Shown here piece after piece: positions 8,208 through 17,562 of a DNA stretch of 64,000 nucleotides; position 1 is the stretch's first letter, and each line of letters begins with the position of its first letter. The notes beneath the pieces were generated by a model, which did not search any database, was not told the origin of the DNA, and saw only the letters and a list, made by a program, of their open reading frames with translations. The translations under genes and the position numbers were made by a program. This DNA comes from Mariniphaga sp963747515 (GTDB lineage Bacteria; Bacteroidota; Bacteroidia; Bacteroidales; Prolixibacteraceae), in the NCBI GenBank assembly GCA_963747515.1, contig CAVVFN010000009.1, positions 124,001 to 188,000 of the forward strand, in the 5' to 3' direction.

Positions 8208-9427
8208 TTTCCATCAATTCCTTTATTTTTCACTTTTTTTATACGCATCGGGTTCTTTTCATGACTTCGTCCTGTAAGCGGCGATCTGCGTTTCTTTTTA
8301 TGGTGTTTGACTTTCGGCTGGTTAAAACGGTCGAGATCTTCCTGGCCTACCATGTTCAGGAATGTATCTTCAATATTTTGTATTGATGCCTTTTCTTCCG
8401 AAATAAGCCGCTCGGGTTTTTGCCCGTTACGATTCATTCTTTGTACCCTTTTTACAACATTCACGGGCAGGGCAATAAGCCCTGAGGGGGCATCACCTCT
8501 TACGGAATACCAATAAATGCCTTTAAATATATCGGCTTTCAGGAATTGGTAGGTGCCAAATTCTGTTTCCAGAGGGATGTTGTTTGGCGGAAAATCCTTT
8601 TGTGCATCAATGTAGGAATCCACTTCATAGTTAAGGCAGCATTTTAATTTTCCGCACTGCCCGGCCAGCTTTTGAGGATTGAGCGAAATGTCCTGATAAC
8701 GTGCTGCATTGGTGGTTACCGATACAAAGTTGGTAATCCAGGTAGCACAGCAAAGTTCCCTCCCGCATGGGCCAATGCCTCCAATACGGCCTGCCTCCTG
8801 GCGAGCCCCTATTTGTTTCATCTCAACCCTGATATGGAAGGTATCGGCCAATACGCGTATCAGCTGCCTGAAATCAACCCGGCCATCAGCAATATAATAA
8901 AAAATCGCCTTGGTACGATCGCCCTGGTATTCCACATCACCTATTTTCATATTTAGATTCAGTTCGGAAGCAATTTTCCTTGACTGTATCATGGTTTCGT
9001 ATTCAAGAGAAATGGCTTCCCGCCATTTATCCAGGTCCATTTGACGGGCAACACGATAAATTTTACGGAACTCACCATTGATGGTTGTCACCTTATGCTT
9101 TTTCATTTGCTCAGCTACCAGTTCACCGGTAAGCGATACTATTCCAATGTCGTGCCCCGGACTTGCTTCTAATGCCACCAAATCACCTGCCTTAAGCTTC
9201 AGGTTGTTTACATTGCGAAAGAAATCTTTGCGGGTGTTTTTAAACCGCACCTCTACAATGTCAAAATCACCATTTTCTGTAATGTCCTTTAGCCAATCGG
9301 TAGCATGAAGCTTATCGCAACTGCCATAACTACAGGAGCAAACTCCCCTGTCAATTGTATCAACATTCTCCATAGGCATAAATTTCAATGCCTGATGCAG
9401 ATAATTTACCTGAATCATGACATTCAA
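8204..9427 (-). CDS. ricT: PSP1 domain protein RicT/YaaT family
   Basis: The 407-residue protein contains the PSP1 domain. It has the conserved cysteine patterns of the family: GVCSCSYGSCDKLHATDWL near the N-terminus, then CGRELCCATWI and CGKLKCCLNYE in the core. In Bacillus the homologue (YaaT/RicT) forms an Fe-S-containing complex that steers RNase Y-dependent RNA processing. What it does in Bacteroidota is less clear. Next to the core lies a lysine-rich C-terminal tail (KHHKKKRRS) that Firmicutes versions lack as far as I know. The holB-ricT-gldH order is a familiar Bacteroidota arrangement. The 4-base overlap with gldH shows coupling. Confidence 0.85.
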   Translation of the reverse strand: MNVMIQVNYLHQALKFMPMENVDTIDRGVCSCSYGSCDKLHATDWLKDITENGDFDIVEVRFKNTRKDFFRNVNNLKLKAGDLVALEASPGHDIGIVSLTGELVAEQMKKHKVTTINGEFRKIYRVARQMDLDKWREAISLEYETMIQSRKIASELNLNMKIGDVEYQGDRTKAIFYYIADGRVDFRQLIRVLADTFHIRVEMKQIGARQEAGRIGGIGPCGRELCCATWITNFVSVTTNAARYQDISLNPQKLAGQCGKLKCCLNYEVDSYIDAQKDFPPNNIPLETEFGTYQFLKADIFKGIYWYSVRGDAPSGLIALPVNVVKRVQRMNRNGQKPERLISEEKASIQNIEDTFLNMVGQEDLDRFNQPKVKHHKKKRRSPLTGRSHEKNPMRIKKVKNKGIDGK

Positions 9428-9605
9428 GTCACAAAAATAAGGATTAATACCAATTAGATGGCGGTAGAATTGATTTTTAAAAAGAAAAGGATGTATTTTC
9501 CAGTATGAGGATAAATAGAATCAAATCTGAAAAGAAATTACTGGTGGTTTTGGAATAAATAAAAAACAATTACATTTCTGTTTTGAAAACTGTGACTTAT
9601 CATGT

Positions 9606-10730
9606 TCATCTTTTTATCAGTCTCACCATTCTTAGGGCAGTGTCCAGAAATACAATCTTTGGATTTCCATTCATTGAAATGTGTTTTATTGCCAGTTCAA
9701 ATTCGTTGGAAAATGGTATGATGTTTCGCTCATTGATGAAAGGAGCAAATTTCTGTCCCCAACTTTTTTCCTCCTCGTTCATGTAATTCAGAGAAGGTTG
9801 TTTAAAATTCATAATAAAATATTCCCGTATCATGTGCAATGCAAATCCAAAGAATGCTTTCTGCCTGTCGCGGCCAATAGTTGCCATCTCATCGGCCCAT
9901 TGAGTGAGTTCAAATACCTGTCGTGCATATGCGAACCGCATCATTTCCTGGAATTTTTGGAAAAAGTACGAGGTGCTTTCCTCAGGGTTCAGATGTTCCT
10001 GCACCCTGATGTAGTTGCCATTGGCCAGTCGGATAATGTCATCAATATTATCATCAGTAATTTGTGTATATTGCTTTAGCGCCTGACGTACGGATTCATT
10101 TTCAATTAAAGGAACTTTTATCAGCTGAGCCCGCGAACGAATGGTGGAAATTACCGCTTCCTCGTCTTCCGTAATCAGCAGAAACAGGGTTTTATTCGGC
10201 GGCTCTTCTATCAGCTTCAGCAGTTTATTGGAACACGAAGGGTGCATCTTCTCCGCCAGCCATATTATCATTACCTTATATTCCGACTCAAATGATTTCA
10301 GGCTGAGCTTGCGGATGATGGAATCACTTTCCTTTTCGTAAATCAGCCCTTGTGCATTTTCGTTCTCTGCAAAGCCGAGCCATTGGCTCAGGTTGAAATA
10401 AGGAGAGTTCAGAACCATCTCCCGCCATTTGGGAAGAAAATCATCGCACACCGGTTTGCTGTTGGTTTTGGTTGTAAATATTGGGAAAACAAAGTGTAAA
10501 TCGGGGTGGGCAAGCTTTCTGTACTTCCGGCAGGAGGGACATTCCCCGCAGGAATCTTCTTCGCCTTTGTTACGGCATGAAATGTATTGTGCAAAGGCAA
10601 TGGCAAGCGCCAGCTTTCCCGTGCCTTCCGGACCGGTAAACATTTGTGCATGACTTATCCGCTGCTCCTTTACCGAATGTATGAGCCGTTGCTTTATCTT
10701 TTCCTGACCAACTACATCTTTAAAAAACAT
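9606..10730 (-). CDS. holB: DNA polymerase III subunit delta'
   Basis: The 374-residue protein is a clamp-loader AAA+ subunit. It has the P-loop-like GPEGTGKLALA near residue 38, a zinc-binding cluster (CRNKGEEDSCGECPSC, about residues 52-67), and SCNKLLKLIEEPPNKTLFLLIT, the sensor region of DnaX/HolB proteins. With the tau/gamma and delta subunits it opens and loads the beta clamp in replication. The length is near the family's usual 330-380. It is the first gene of the minus-strand group holB-ricT-gldH, divergent from pgk. A 178-base gap without a recognisable gene separates it from ricT. Confidence 0.93.
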   Translation of the reverse strand: MFFKDVVGQEKIKQRLIHSVKEQRISHAQMFTGPEGTGKLALAIAFAQYISCRNKGEEDSCGECPSCRKYRKLAHPDLHFVFPIFTTKTNSKPVCDDFLPKWREMVLNSPYFNLSQWLGFAENENAQGLIYEKESDSIIRKLSLKSFESEYKVMIIWLAEKMHPSCSNKLLKLIEEPPNKTLFLLITEDEEAVISTIRSRAQLIKVPLIENESVRQALKQYTQITDDNIDDIIRLANGNYIRVQEHLNPEESTSYFFQKFQEMMRFAYARQVFELTQWADEMATIGRDRQKAFFGFALHMIREYFIMNFKQPSLNYMNEEEKSWGQKFAPFINERNIIPFSNEFELAIKHISMNGNPKIVFLDTALRMVRLIKR

Positions 10731-10846
10731 GGGCCAAAAATAATGGTTTTATAGTGTTATCCGATATTAAAACTGGCCATTTGTGAAACATTTTTTAATT
10801 CATAGTATTCCCATTGCTCTTAAAGGAACCTCCCGGATATATTTTT

Positions 10847-10854
10847 TATCTTTG
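10847..10854 (+). promoter_or_regulatory. Bacteroidota -7 promoter element for pgk
   Basis: TATCTTTG matches the TAnnTTTG consensus of the Bacteroidota primary sigma factor, 36 bases before the pgk ATG. No good TTG -33 box is seen at the usual spacing, so only the -7 element is claimed. Confidence 0.5.
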
Positions 10855-10889
10855 ATAAAAATTTACAGAATTCATTAAAAACGTATACA

Positions 10890-12085
10890 ATGCAAACAAT
10901 ACAAAACTACGATTTCAAGGGGAAAAGGGCACTTATCCGCGTGGATTTCAATGTGCCGCTGAACGAGAAGTTTGAAATTACCGACGACAGCCGTATGACA
11001 GCTGCCGTTCCCACCATCAAAAAAGTGATGAAAGAAGGTGGTTCCCCGGTTATCATGTCGCACTTTGGAAGGCCAAAATCAGGTCCGGAAGATAAATTCT
11101 CCATGAAGCATCTGGTAAGCCATCTTAGTGAACTTTTGGGTAAAGAAGTAAAGCTGGCTCCCGACTGTGTGGGTGAAGAGGTGAAGCAGATGTGCCAAAA
11201 CCTGAAACCAGGTGAAGCCCTGTTGCTGGAGAACCTGCGCTTCCATAAAGGCGAGGAAAAAGGTGATGAGGAGTTTGCAAAGCAACTGGCCGAGAACGGT
11301 GACTGCTGGATTAACGATGCATTCGGTACTGCACATCGAGCACATGCCTCAACGGCTGTGATTGCCAAATTTTTCCCCAACGACAAGATGTTTGGCTACC
11401 TGATTGAAAGTGAAGTGGAAAGTATTGATAAGGTTGTTAAAAATCCGAAGCGGCCGCTTACGGCCATTATGGGCGGGGCAAAGGTTTCATCCAAAATAAC
11501 AATTATCGAAAACCTCCTCGACAAGGTGGATAACCTGATTCTGGGCGGCGGAATGACTTATACGTTTGTAAAAGCCAAAGGGGGTGAAGTGGGTAGCTCA
11601 ATTTGCGAAACCGAATTTCCTGGATACCGCACGCAACATCGAAAAGCTGGCAAGAGGAAAAAGGAGTGAACCTATACATTGCTACCGATGTTCTGGCTGC
11701 CGATGATTTTAGTGAAGATGCCAATACTAAGGTGCTGCCTGCAAATGAGATCCCCGAAGGATGGCAGGGACTTGATGCCGGCCCTGAAACCATTGAGAAA
11801 TTTAAAGAGGTAATAAAAAATTCAGCTACCATTTTATGGAACGGCCCGGTGGGTGTATTTGAAATGGACAAATTTGCCAAAGGGTCTATTGCCGTTGGTG
11901 AAGCCATAATGGAAGCAACCAAAAACGGCGCTTTCTCACTCGTGGGCGGGGGCGATTCGGTTGCCTGCGTTCATAAATACGAAATGGCCGACGGCATGTC
12001 GTACATCTCTACTGCCGGTGGTGCCTTGCTCGAGTACCTCGAGGGAAGGACGCTGCCCGGAGTGGCTGCTGTCAGAGGGGAATAA
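10890..12085 (+). pseudogene. pgk: Phosphoglycerate kinase, interrupted by two frameshifts
   Basis: The reading frame starts at the ATG at 10890 (MQTIQNYDFKGKRALIRVDF) and carries the PGK substrate motifs RVDFNVPL, SHFGRPK, LLLENLRFHKGE and IMGGAKVSSKI. It leaves frame at about 11619, where the sequence has one base too many (CCTGG, read PGYR, where LDTARNIEKLA is expected). It then needs a second +1 correction at about 11656 (GAGGAA) to enter the frame ending at 12085, which holds WNGPVGVFE and the nucleotide loop SLVGGGDSVACV. Apart from those two bases the enzyme is intact, about 396 residues. PGK makes ATP from 1,3-bisphosphoglycerate in glycolysis and is rarely dispensable. Base-call or assembly errors are therefore more likely than a true pseudogene. 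Confidence 0.9.
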
Positions 12086-12122
12086 GTCTCACCTATACTC
12101 TTTATAAAAAACAAGCAACAGG

Positions 12123-12149
12123 CCCGGGGTTAAACACTCCGGGTTTTTT
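12123..12149 (+). terminator. Rho-independent terminator after pgk
   Basis: CCCGGGGT (12123-12130) pairs with ACTCCGGG (12136-12143), with one G-T pair, around a five-base loop and is followed by six T. A second CCCCGG/CCCGGG pairing follows at 12152-12173. It stands 38 bases after the pgk stop. Confidence 0.75.
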
Positions 12150-12226
12150 AACCCCGGTATTGAATACCCGGGTTTATTGCTATGCACCTGTGATTTATTA
12201 TATTCGGTGCATCAATATTCAGGAAT

Positions 12227-12664
12227 ATGAGCAAAAAATCAGCTTTAGTCGATTACCAGTTTTCCCGATTTAACTGTGCCCAAACCGTGTTCAGTTTGTT
12301 TGCCGGAGAGATAGGCATTGATGAATCCACTGCATTAAAAATAGCCAGTACCTTTGGCAGTGGTATGGCTTGCGGGGCCACCTGTGGTGCAGTTACCGGA
12401 GCACTGATGGTAATCGGCATGAAACATGGCCACTCTGCATCCGACCCCGATGCAAATGCAAATACCAAAATGCTTGTAACCCGGTTCAATGAAGGCTTTA
12501 AGAATCAGTATGGCGCCCTCACCTGCAAGGAACTGCTTGGCTACGACACTTCCACCCCCGAAGGAGCCAATGCTGCCCTTGCAGCAGGTGTCTTTGATAC
12601 TCATTGCCCTATGTACATTAAAAGCGCATGCGATTTGCTGGAGGAGGAGTTCATGGATTGGTAG
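12227..12664 (+). CDS. C_GCAxxG_C_C family protein (putative redox-active protein)
   Basis: The 145-residue protein has the cysteine pattern that names the family: FNCAQTVF near residue 16, then GSGMACGATCGAVTGAL around 44-60, and later cysteines in LTCKELLG and HCPMYIKSACD. The family is annotated as possibly redox-active or metal-binding, and no enzyme activity is firmly known. There is no signal peptide, so it is probably cytoplasmic. It follows the pgk terminator and so probably has its own promoter; TATATTCG at about 12199 is a poor match to the -7 consensus. Confidence 0.83.
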   Translation: MSKKSALVDYQFSRFNCAQTVFSLFAGEIGIDESTALKIASTFGSGMACGATCGAVTGALMVIGMKHGHSASDPDANANTKMLVTRFNEGFKNQYGALTCKELLGYDTSTPEGANAALAAGVFDTHCPMYIKSACDLLEEEFMDW

Positions 12665-13340
12665 TAAGAACTCATGCAAGACTTTATGGACAGGATACCT
12701 CCATCGAAGATGTTTTTGATTTTTGCCATAGTGTTTAATTTTAAGGTATTTATGCTGACGAAATGTACAGAGGAAGTATTACATGCATATAATTTGCGGC
12801 GCCGTTTTTTTTCAATTGACGGGTTATTTCACTTCCGTTTCCATCCTTTATCGCACAGCGATGGCGATTAGTGTATTTTTTTATTTTTTTAAACGTATAA
12901 ACCGACGGAATTGTTAACCCCGATTGGCAGGTGCAGTGAGATTAATTCAGATAAACTTCAAAGAAATTCTGTTGTATTTAAGAAAAAAAAATAACGCTTC
13001 TGCTGTTTTTGGGTAAGGTTTCCTTCTGATGCATCCCGAACTTCAAAAGATCAATACCCGCTAAATCCTTTATTAAGGAACTACGAAGAAATCAATTAAA
13101 TTCGAATAAATTTAAGAGATAATGATTAACTTTTAACTTTTAAATAGTTACAGTTCTGAATAAATGAACCGGTTGAAGATGCTTTCTGATTTGCTGCCTG
13201 CTAAAAGCTATTTTAATGATATTTGGCAACTCACAAATAGAGATTAATGCGGGTTTTTAGACATCAGCATATAATTTTTACCGGTTTCCGATACAATTTT
13301 TTTCTGTTGCACGTTTAAAAGAAGGTATTTTGAATTAACT
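12665..13340. other. AT-rich intergenic stretch without a recognisable gene
   Basis: About 680 bases between the C_GCAxxG_C_C gene and the beta-mannosidase promoter. Frames on either strand are short and have no coding look. No tRNA, repeat or clear hairpin was seen. A 65-codon frame at 12674-12871 resembles random translation. Confidence 0.6.
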
Positions 13341-13348
13341 TATTTTTG
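13341..13348 (+). promoter_or_regulatory. -7 promoter element for the beta-mannosidase gene
   Basis: TATTTTTG is a full match to TAnnTTTG, 22 bases before the ATG at 13370. The upstream in-frame TTG (13346) lies inside this element, which argues against it as the start codon. Confidence 0.5.
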
Positions 13349-13369
13349 CGCCGAAATAAAACACTTTTA

Positions 13370-15958
13370 ATGTTGCCAAAATTAAATCTGATTATAATGA
13401 CTGCTGCTTTTTTGTTTTTAGGGAGCTGTCAGCGAGAAATAATCAAAGACCCTTACCTCATGGTTCAAAAAGAACTTAACGAGGGCTGGAAATTTCGCCA
13501 GGCGTGGGAGGGTCAGTGGCTTCCGGCAGTCGTTCCCGGTACGGTGCATACCGATTTAATGGAGAACAGGATAATTGAAGATCCGTATTACCGGCTCAAT
13601 GAGCACGATGTACAATGGGTCGACAAGGTGGACTGGGAGTATAAAACCACTTTTACAGTGGATGGTTCAGTTACCGGAAAGGACAGGGTGGAGCTTGACT
13701 TTAAAGGGCTCGACACCTATGCAGATGTATATGTTAACGATGAGCAGGTTTTGCAGGCCGACAACATGTTCCGTGAGTGGCAGGCAGATGTAAAGGAGGC
13801 TCTGAAAGCAGGTGAAAATGAACTCCGGATTGTGCTGCGGTCGCCTATTAACGAAGGCATTAAAAAATACGATGCCCAGGGCTATGTCATTCCGGTGTCG
13901 GAAAACGATCTGGCAGAAATAGGAAAAGTGGAAGGCGGTAAAAAAGTAAGTGTCTATACGCGCAAAGCCGGCTACCATTTTGGATGGGACTGGGGGCCGC
14001 GGCTGGTAACCAGCGGTATCTGGCGGCCGGTTATCCTTAAGGCATGGGATAATGCCCGCATCGAAAACCTGCAGGTTGTGCAGCATGAGGTGTCGGATGA
14101 AAGAGCAACTTTTACGGCTGTGTTTGAAATTGATGCCGAGGGAAAGAAGAATGCTGTTTTGTCGGTTTTGAACGATGGAACTGCACTGGCTTCCAAGAAG
14201 GTGCAGCTTCAGCCGGGAAGGAAACATTACGGGGTGGATTTCGAGATTCAGAATCCGCAGCTTTGGTGGACAAACGGGTTGGGAGAGGCTCACCTCTACA
14301 ACATCAGGGGAGAACTCAGGCTGGGTGAAAAGTATACAGCACAAGACACCCGTATCGGTATCCGCACACTGGAACTGGTGCGGGAAAAGGATGAGCAGGG
14401 TACTTCGTTTTACTTTAAGCTGAATGGACACCCGGTGTTTATGAAAGGTGCCAACAGCATTCCAAATGATGTGTTCCTGCCGCGGGTAACGGAAGAGAAT
14501 TACCGCACGATGATTGAGACGGCAAAAAGCTCGAATATGAATATGCTTCGCGTTTGGGGCGGTGGAGTGTATGAAAACGATATTTTTTATGATTTGTGCG
14601 ATGAAAACGGTATCCTGGTGTGGCAGGATTTTATGTTTGCCTGTGCCATGTTCCCGGGCGATGAGGCCTTTCTGGGGAATGTCAGGCAGGAGGCCATTGA
14701 TAATGTAAAACGATTACGCAATCACCCAAGCATTGCCCTGTGGTGCGGCAATAATGAAATTCTGGCTGCCTGGTATGACTGGGGATGGAAAAAAGCCGAG
14801 GAAGCAAAGAGCCAGGAGAATGCCGGTAAGATTTGGCAGTCGTATACCGATATATTTCACAAAATCCTTCCCGGGGTGGTGGAAGCATACGACCCGCAGC
14901 GCAGCTACTGGGCTTCCAGTCCGTCATCAGGAACAGGCATCCCTGCCGACCTGGTGAATGGCGATGAGCATTATTGGGGGGTATGGTGGGGCAAGGAACC
15001 GTTTAAAAATTACGCCACCCACCTGGCGCGTTTTATGAGTGAATATGGATTTCAGTCTTTTCCCGAACTGCCAACTGTGCGTAAATATGCAGTCCCTGAT
15101 GATTACGACATTTTTTCGGAAGTGATGAAGTCGCACCAGCGTTCATCAATTGGTAACGGTACCATCGAATATTATATGCTGCAGGAGTATAAAAAACCGA
15201 AGGATTTTTCATCCTTTTTATATATCAGCCAGGTTTTGCAGGCCGAAGGCATTAAATTTGGATTGGAAGGACATCGGAGGGCTAAGCCTTACAATATGGG
15301 TAGCCTTTATTGGCAGCTTAACGACTGCTGGCCTGTTGCTTCATGGAGCTCAACCGACTATTATCAGAAATGGAAAGCATTGCAGTATTATGTGAAGAAA
15401 GGTTTTGAGCCTGTGCTGGTAAGCCCTTATGAGGATGAGGTGAAGCTGAAGGTGGGGATTGTTAACGACAGGCTTGAGCAGGTGAATGCACAACTTCTCG
15501 TGAAGCTGATGGATTTTGACGGTCATGTGGTATGGGAAAGGGCTTCACTGGTAGAGATTCCCGCTAACTCCAGCCGGGACTATTTTAACGAAAACAAATA
15601 TGAATTTCTTTATAAAAAGGACACCCGAAACCTTATGATGACGGCTGAGTTAATAGAGGGTGGACAGGTAATTTCAAGAAACTGCTTCTTCTTCAGACCC
15701 TTTAAAGAGCTGAACATTCCAAAGCCAAAGGTGGAATATACTGTAGGCAAAGCCGATATCGGCTTCGACATCCTGCTTTCAACCGATAAGCTGGCAAAGA
15801 ATGTTTACCTGCAGATTGAGGATGAGGAAGGTTTCTTCTCCGATAATTATTTCAATTTGATGCCCAACAGCCGGGTTACTATTAATCTGAAAACGAATAT
15901 TTCAGAAAGTAAGCTGAAAGAAGTTCTTACTGTGCGGACGCTGGATGATGCCTTTTAG
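13370..15958 (+). CDS. Beta-mannosidase, glycoside hydrolase family 2 (lipoprotein)
   Basis: The 862-residue protein has the GH2 order: a sugar-binding jelly-roll domain (GLDTYADVYVNDEQVLQADN), an immunoglobulin-like domain, then the TIM barrel. The acid/base Glu is in the LWCGNNE motif (about residue 462), the nucleophile Glu in the MSEYGFQSFPE segment (about 555). W-rich motifs such as GYHFGWDWGPR are typical of beta-mannosidases. It would cleave terminal beta-mannose from mannans or N-glycan cores. The N-terminus (IIMTAAFLFLGSC) is a lipoprotein signal, so it is membrane-anchored. The start at 13370 is preferred to the in-frame TTG at 13346, which falls in the promoter. No SusCD pair is adjacent. 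Confidence 0.92.
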   Translation: MLPKLNLIIMTAAFLFLGSCQREIIKDPYLMVQKELNEGWKFRQAWEGQWLPAVVPGTVHTDLMENRIIEDPYYRLNEHDVQWVDKVDWEYKTTFTVDGSVTGKDRVELDFKGLDTYADVYVNDEQVLQADNMFREWQADVKEALKAGENELRIVLRSPINEGIKKYDAQGYVIPVSENDLAEIGKVEGGKKVSVYTRKAGYHFGWDWGPRLVTSGIWRPVILKAWDNARIENLQVVQHEVSDERATFTAVFEIDAEGKKNAVLSVLNDGTALASKKVQLQPGRKHYGVDFEIQNPQLWWTNGLGEAHLYNIRGELRLGEKYTAQDTRIGIRTLELVREKDEQGTSFYFKLNGHPVFMKGANSIPNDVFLPRVTEENYRTMIETAKSSNMNMLRVWGGGVYENDIFYDLCDENGILVWQDFMFACAMFPGDEAFLGNVRQEAIDNVKRLRNHPSIALWCGNNEILAAWYDWGWKKAEEAKSQENAGKIWQSYTDIFHKILPGVVEAYDPQRSYWASSPSSGTGIPADLVNGDEHYWGVWWGKEPFKNYATHLARFMSEYGFQSFPELPTVRKYAVPDDYDIFSEVMKSHQRSSIGNGTIEYYMLQEYKKPKDFSSFLYISQVLQAEGIKFGLEGHRRAKPYNMGSLYWQLNDCWPVASWSSTDYYQKWKALQYYVKKGFEPVLVSPYEDEVKLKVGIVNDRLEQVNAQLLVKLMDFDGHVVWERASLVEIPANSSRDYFNENKYEFLYKKDTRNLMMTAELIEGGQVISRNCFFFRPFKELNIPKPKVEYTVGKADIGFDILLSTDKLAKNVYLQIEDEEGFFSDNYFNLMPNSRVTINLKTNISESKLKEVLTVRTLDDAF

Positions 15959-16207
15959 AGATTTGGACGCAGATTTCTATGATTAGTTAAGATGAAGCAT
16001 AGTTCTGACAGGTTTTTGAAGACCTGGCAGAATTATACGTCCAATCAGCCTCAATGATATATTATCTTAAAAATCTGCGTTTCAATTCATCTCTTTCTCA
16101 GTATAGCTATTTCACAATATGACCATTTTAAACCTGAGTTTTTCTTTCACAATTTCACCATTTTACAATTTCACACGATAACAATTTTATCCTACTACAA
16201 TTTCCCC

Positions 16208-16215
16208 TATTTTTG
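16208..16215 (+). promoter_or_regulatory. -7 promoter element for serA
   Basis: TATTTTTG matches TAnnTTTG, 19 bases before the ATG at 16234. It decides the start: the in-frame TTG at 16213 lies within the box. Confidence 0.5.
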
Positions 16216-16233
16216 AAGCAAAAACCGAGACTT

Positions 16234-17465
16234 ATGGTCAGAAAGCTTTCGCTCGACAAGAAATACATCCGGGTTTTATTGCTGGAAGGCATCCATGAAT
16301 CATCCGTAAGCATTTTCAATGTTGCCGGCTATACAAATGTGGAGTATCTTAAAACTGCGCTCGATGGTCAGGAACTGGAACAGAAACTTAAGGATGCACA
16401 CATAGTGGGTATTCGTTCACGGACACAACTAACGCAGCAGGCATTAAGAAAAGCAAAGAAACTGTTTGCTGTGGGCTGCTTCAGTATCGGCACCAACCAG
16501 GTAGATTTGCCATCGGCAAAACAGTTGGGTATCCCGGTATTCAATGCGCCTTTTTCCAATACGCGCTCAGTGGCTGAACTGGTAATCGCTGAAATCATCA
16601 TGCTTATGAGGGAAGTTCCCATGCGTAATGCAGCGGCCCACAGAGGGCAATGGCTTAAAGCAGTTGGCAACTCTTTTGAGGTAAGGGGTAAAAACCTGGG
16701 TATAGTGGGCTATGGGCACATTGGCTCACAGGTTTCCATTCTGGCCGAATCGATGGGAATGAATGTGCTGTATTTTGATGTAGAGAAGAAGCTTAATCTG
16801 GGAAAGGCCTATGTTTGTGTATCGCTTAACGATTTGCTGGAGCGGTCGGATGTGGTGACGTTGCATGTACCTGAAACATCGGAAACACGAAACATGATTT
16901 CAGAAGAGCAGTTGTTGAGGATGAAGCAGGGGGCTTTGCTGATTAATGCCTCCCGTGGGTCGGTAGTTGACTACCAGGCACTGTCGAGGCACCTTGAAAA
17001 TGGCCATCTTGCAGGTGCTGCGGCCGATGTTTTTCCCGAGGAACCGGCTTCGGGCAATGAAAATTCATTTCTCCCCTGCAGCAGTTCGATAATGTAATCC
17101 TCACGCCACACATTGGCGGCAGCACACAGGAAGCTCAGGAAAATATTGGTCTGGAGGTGGCCGAAAAGTTAATCCGCTACAGCGATAACGGCTCCACTGT
17201 TGGAACAGTAAATTTTCCACAGGTGTCCTTACAGCCTAACCGCGAAAAACAGCGTTTCCTGCACATTCATAAAAACATGCCAGGTCTGCTCAAAGACATT
17301 AACCATGTGTTTACCAGCAAAGGCATAAATATAGCAGCACAGTACCTGCAAACCGATCCGGAAATTGGGTATGTAATTATTGATGCGGAAAGCAGCAACT
17401 GTGAAAAGCTTTTGAAGGAATTAAAAGGCATCCCGCATACCATAAGGGCAAGAATGCTTTATTGA
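16234..17465 (+). pseudogene. serA: D-3-phosphoglycerate dehydrogenase, one frameshift
   Basis: The product follows the E. coli SerA pattern closely: GIRSRTQLT, GCFSIGTNQVDL, FNAPFSNTRSVAELVI, the NAD motif GIVGYGHIGSQ, INASRGSVVD, then the C-terminal ACT domain (HIHKNMPGLLKDINHVF to ARMLY). It makes 3-phosphohydroxypyruvate, the first step of serine synthesis. The frame opened at 16234 breaks at about 17060-17063. One A is missing in a run of four there; with five A the frame would read GNEKFISPLQQFDNV, as expected, and join the frame that ends at 17465. A single homopolymer deletion suggests a sequencing error. The full protein would be about 410 residues. Confidence 0.9.
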
Positions 17466-17562
17466 GCAAAGCGTTTTGCAAATCATGAATGTGATTGCTT
17501 TTCCCACAGCCCCAAAGAAGTTTAATCGCCAATAGCGGGCACATGTAAGATGCCATTCATTT

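Noticed and set aside
11600..11670. Programmed frameshifting in pgk
   Set aside because: Two +1 shifts are needed, with no slippery heptamer or pseudoknot seen. Sequence error fits better.
13346..13369. TTG start for the beta-mannosidase gene
   Set aside because: It lies inside a TATTTTTG promoter element. The ATG at 13370 gives a normal lipoprotein signal.
16150..16195. Direct repeats of ACAATTTCAC upstream of serA
   Set aside because: There are only two copies in low-complexity AT-rich DNA, with no symmetry.
16213..16233. TTG start for serA
   Set aside because: It lies inside the TATTTTTG element at 16208-16215. The ATG at 16234 matches the SerA N-terminus.
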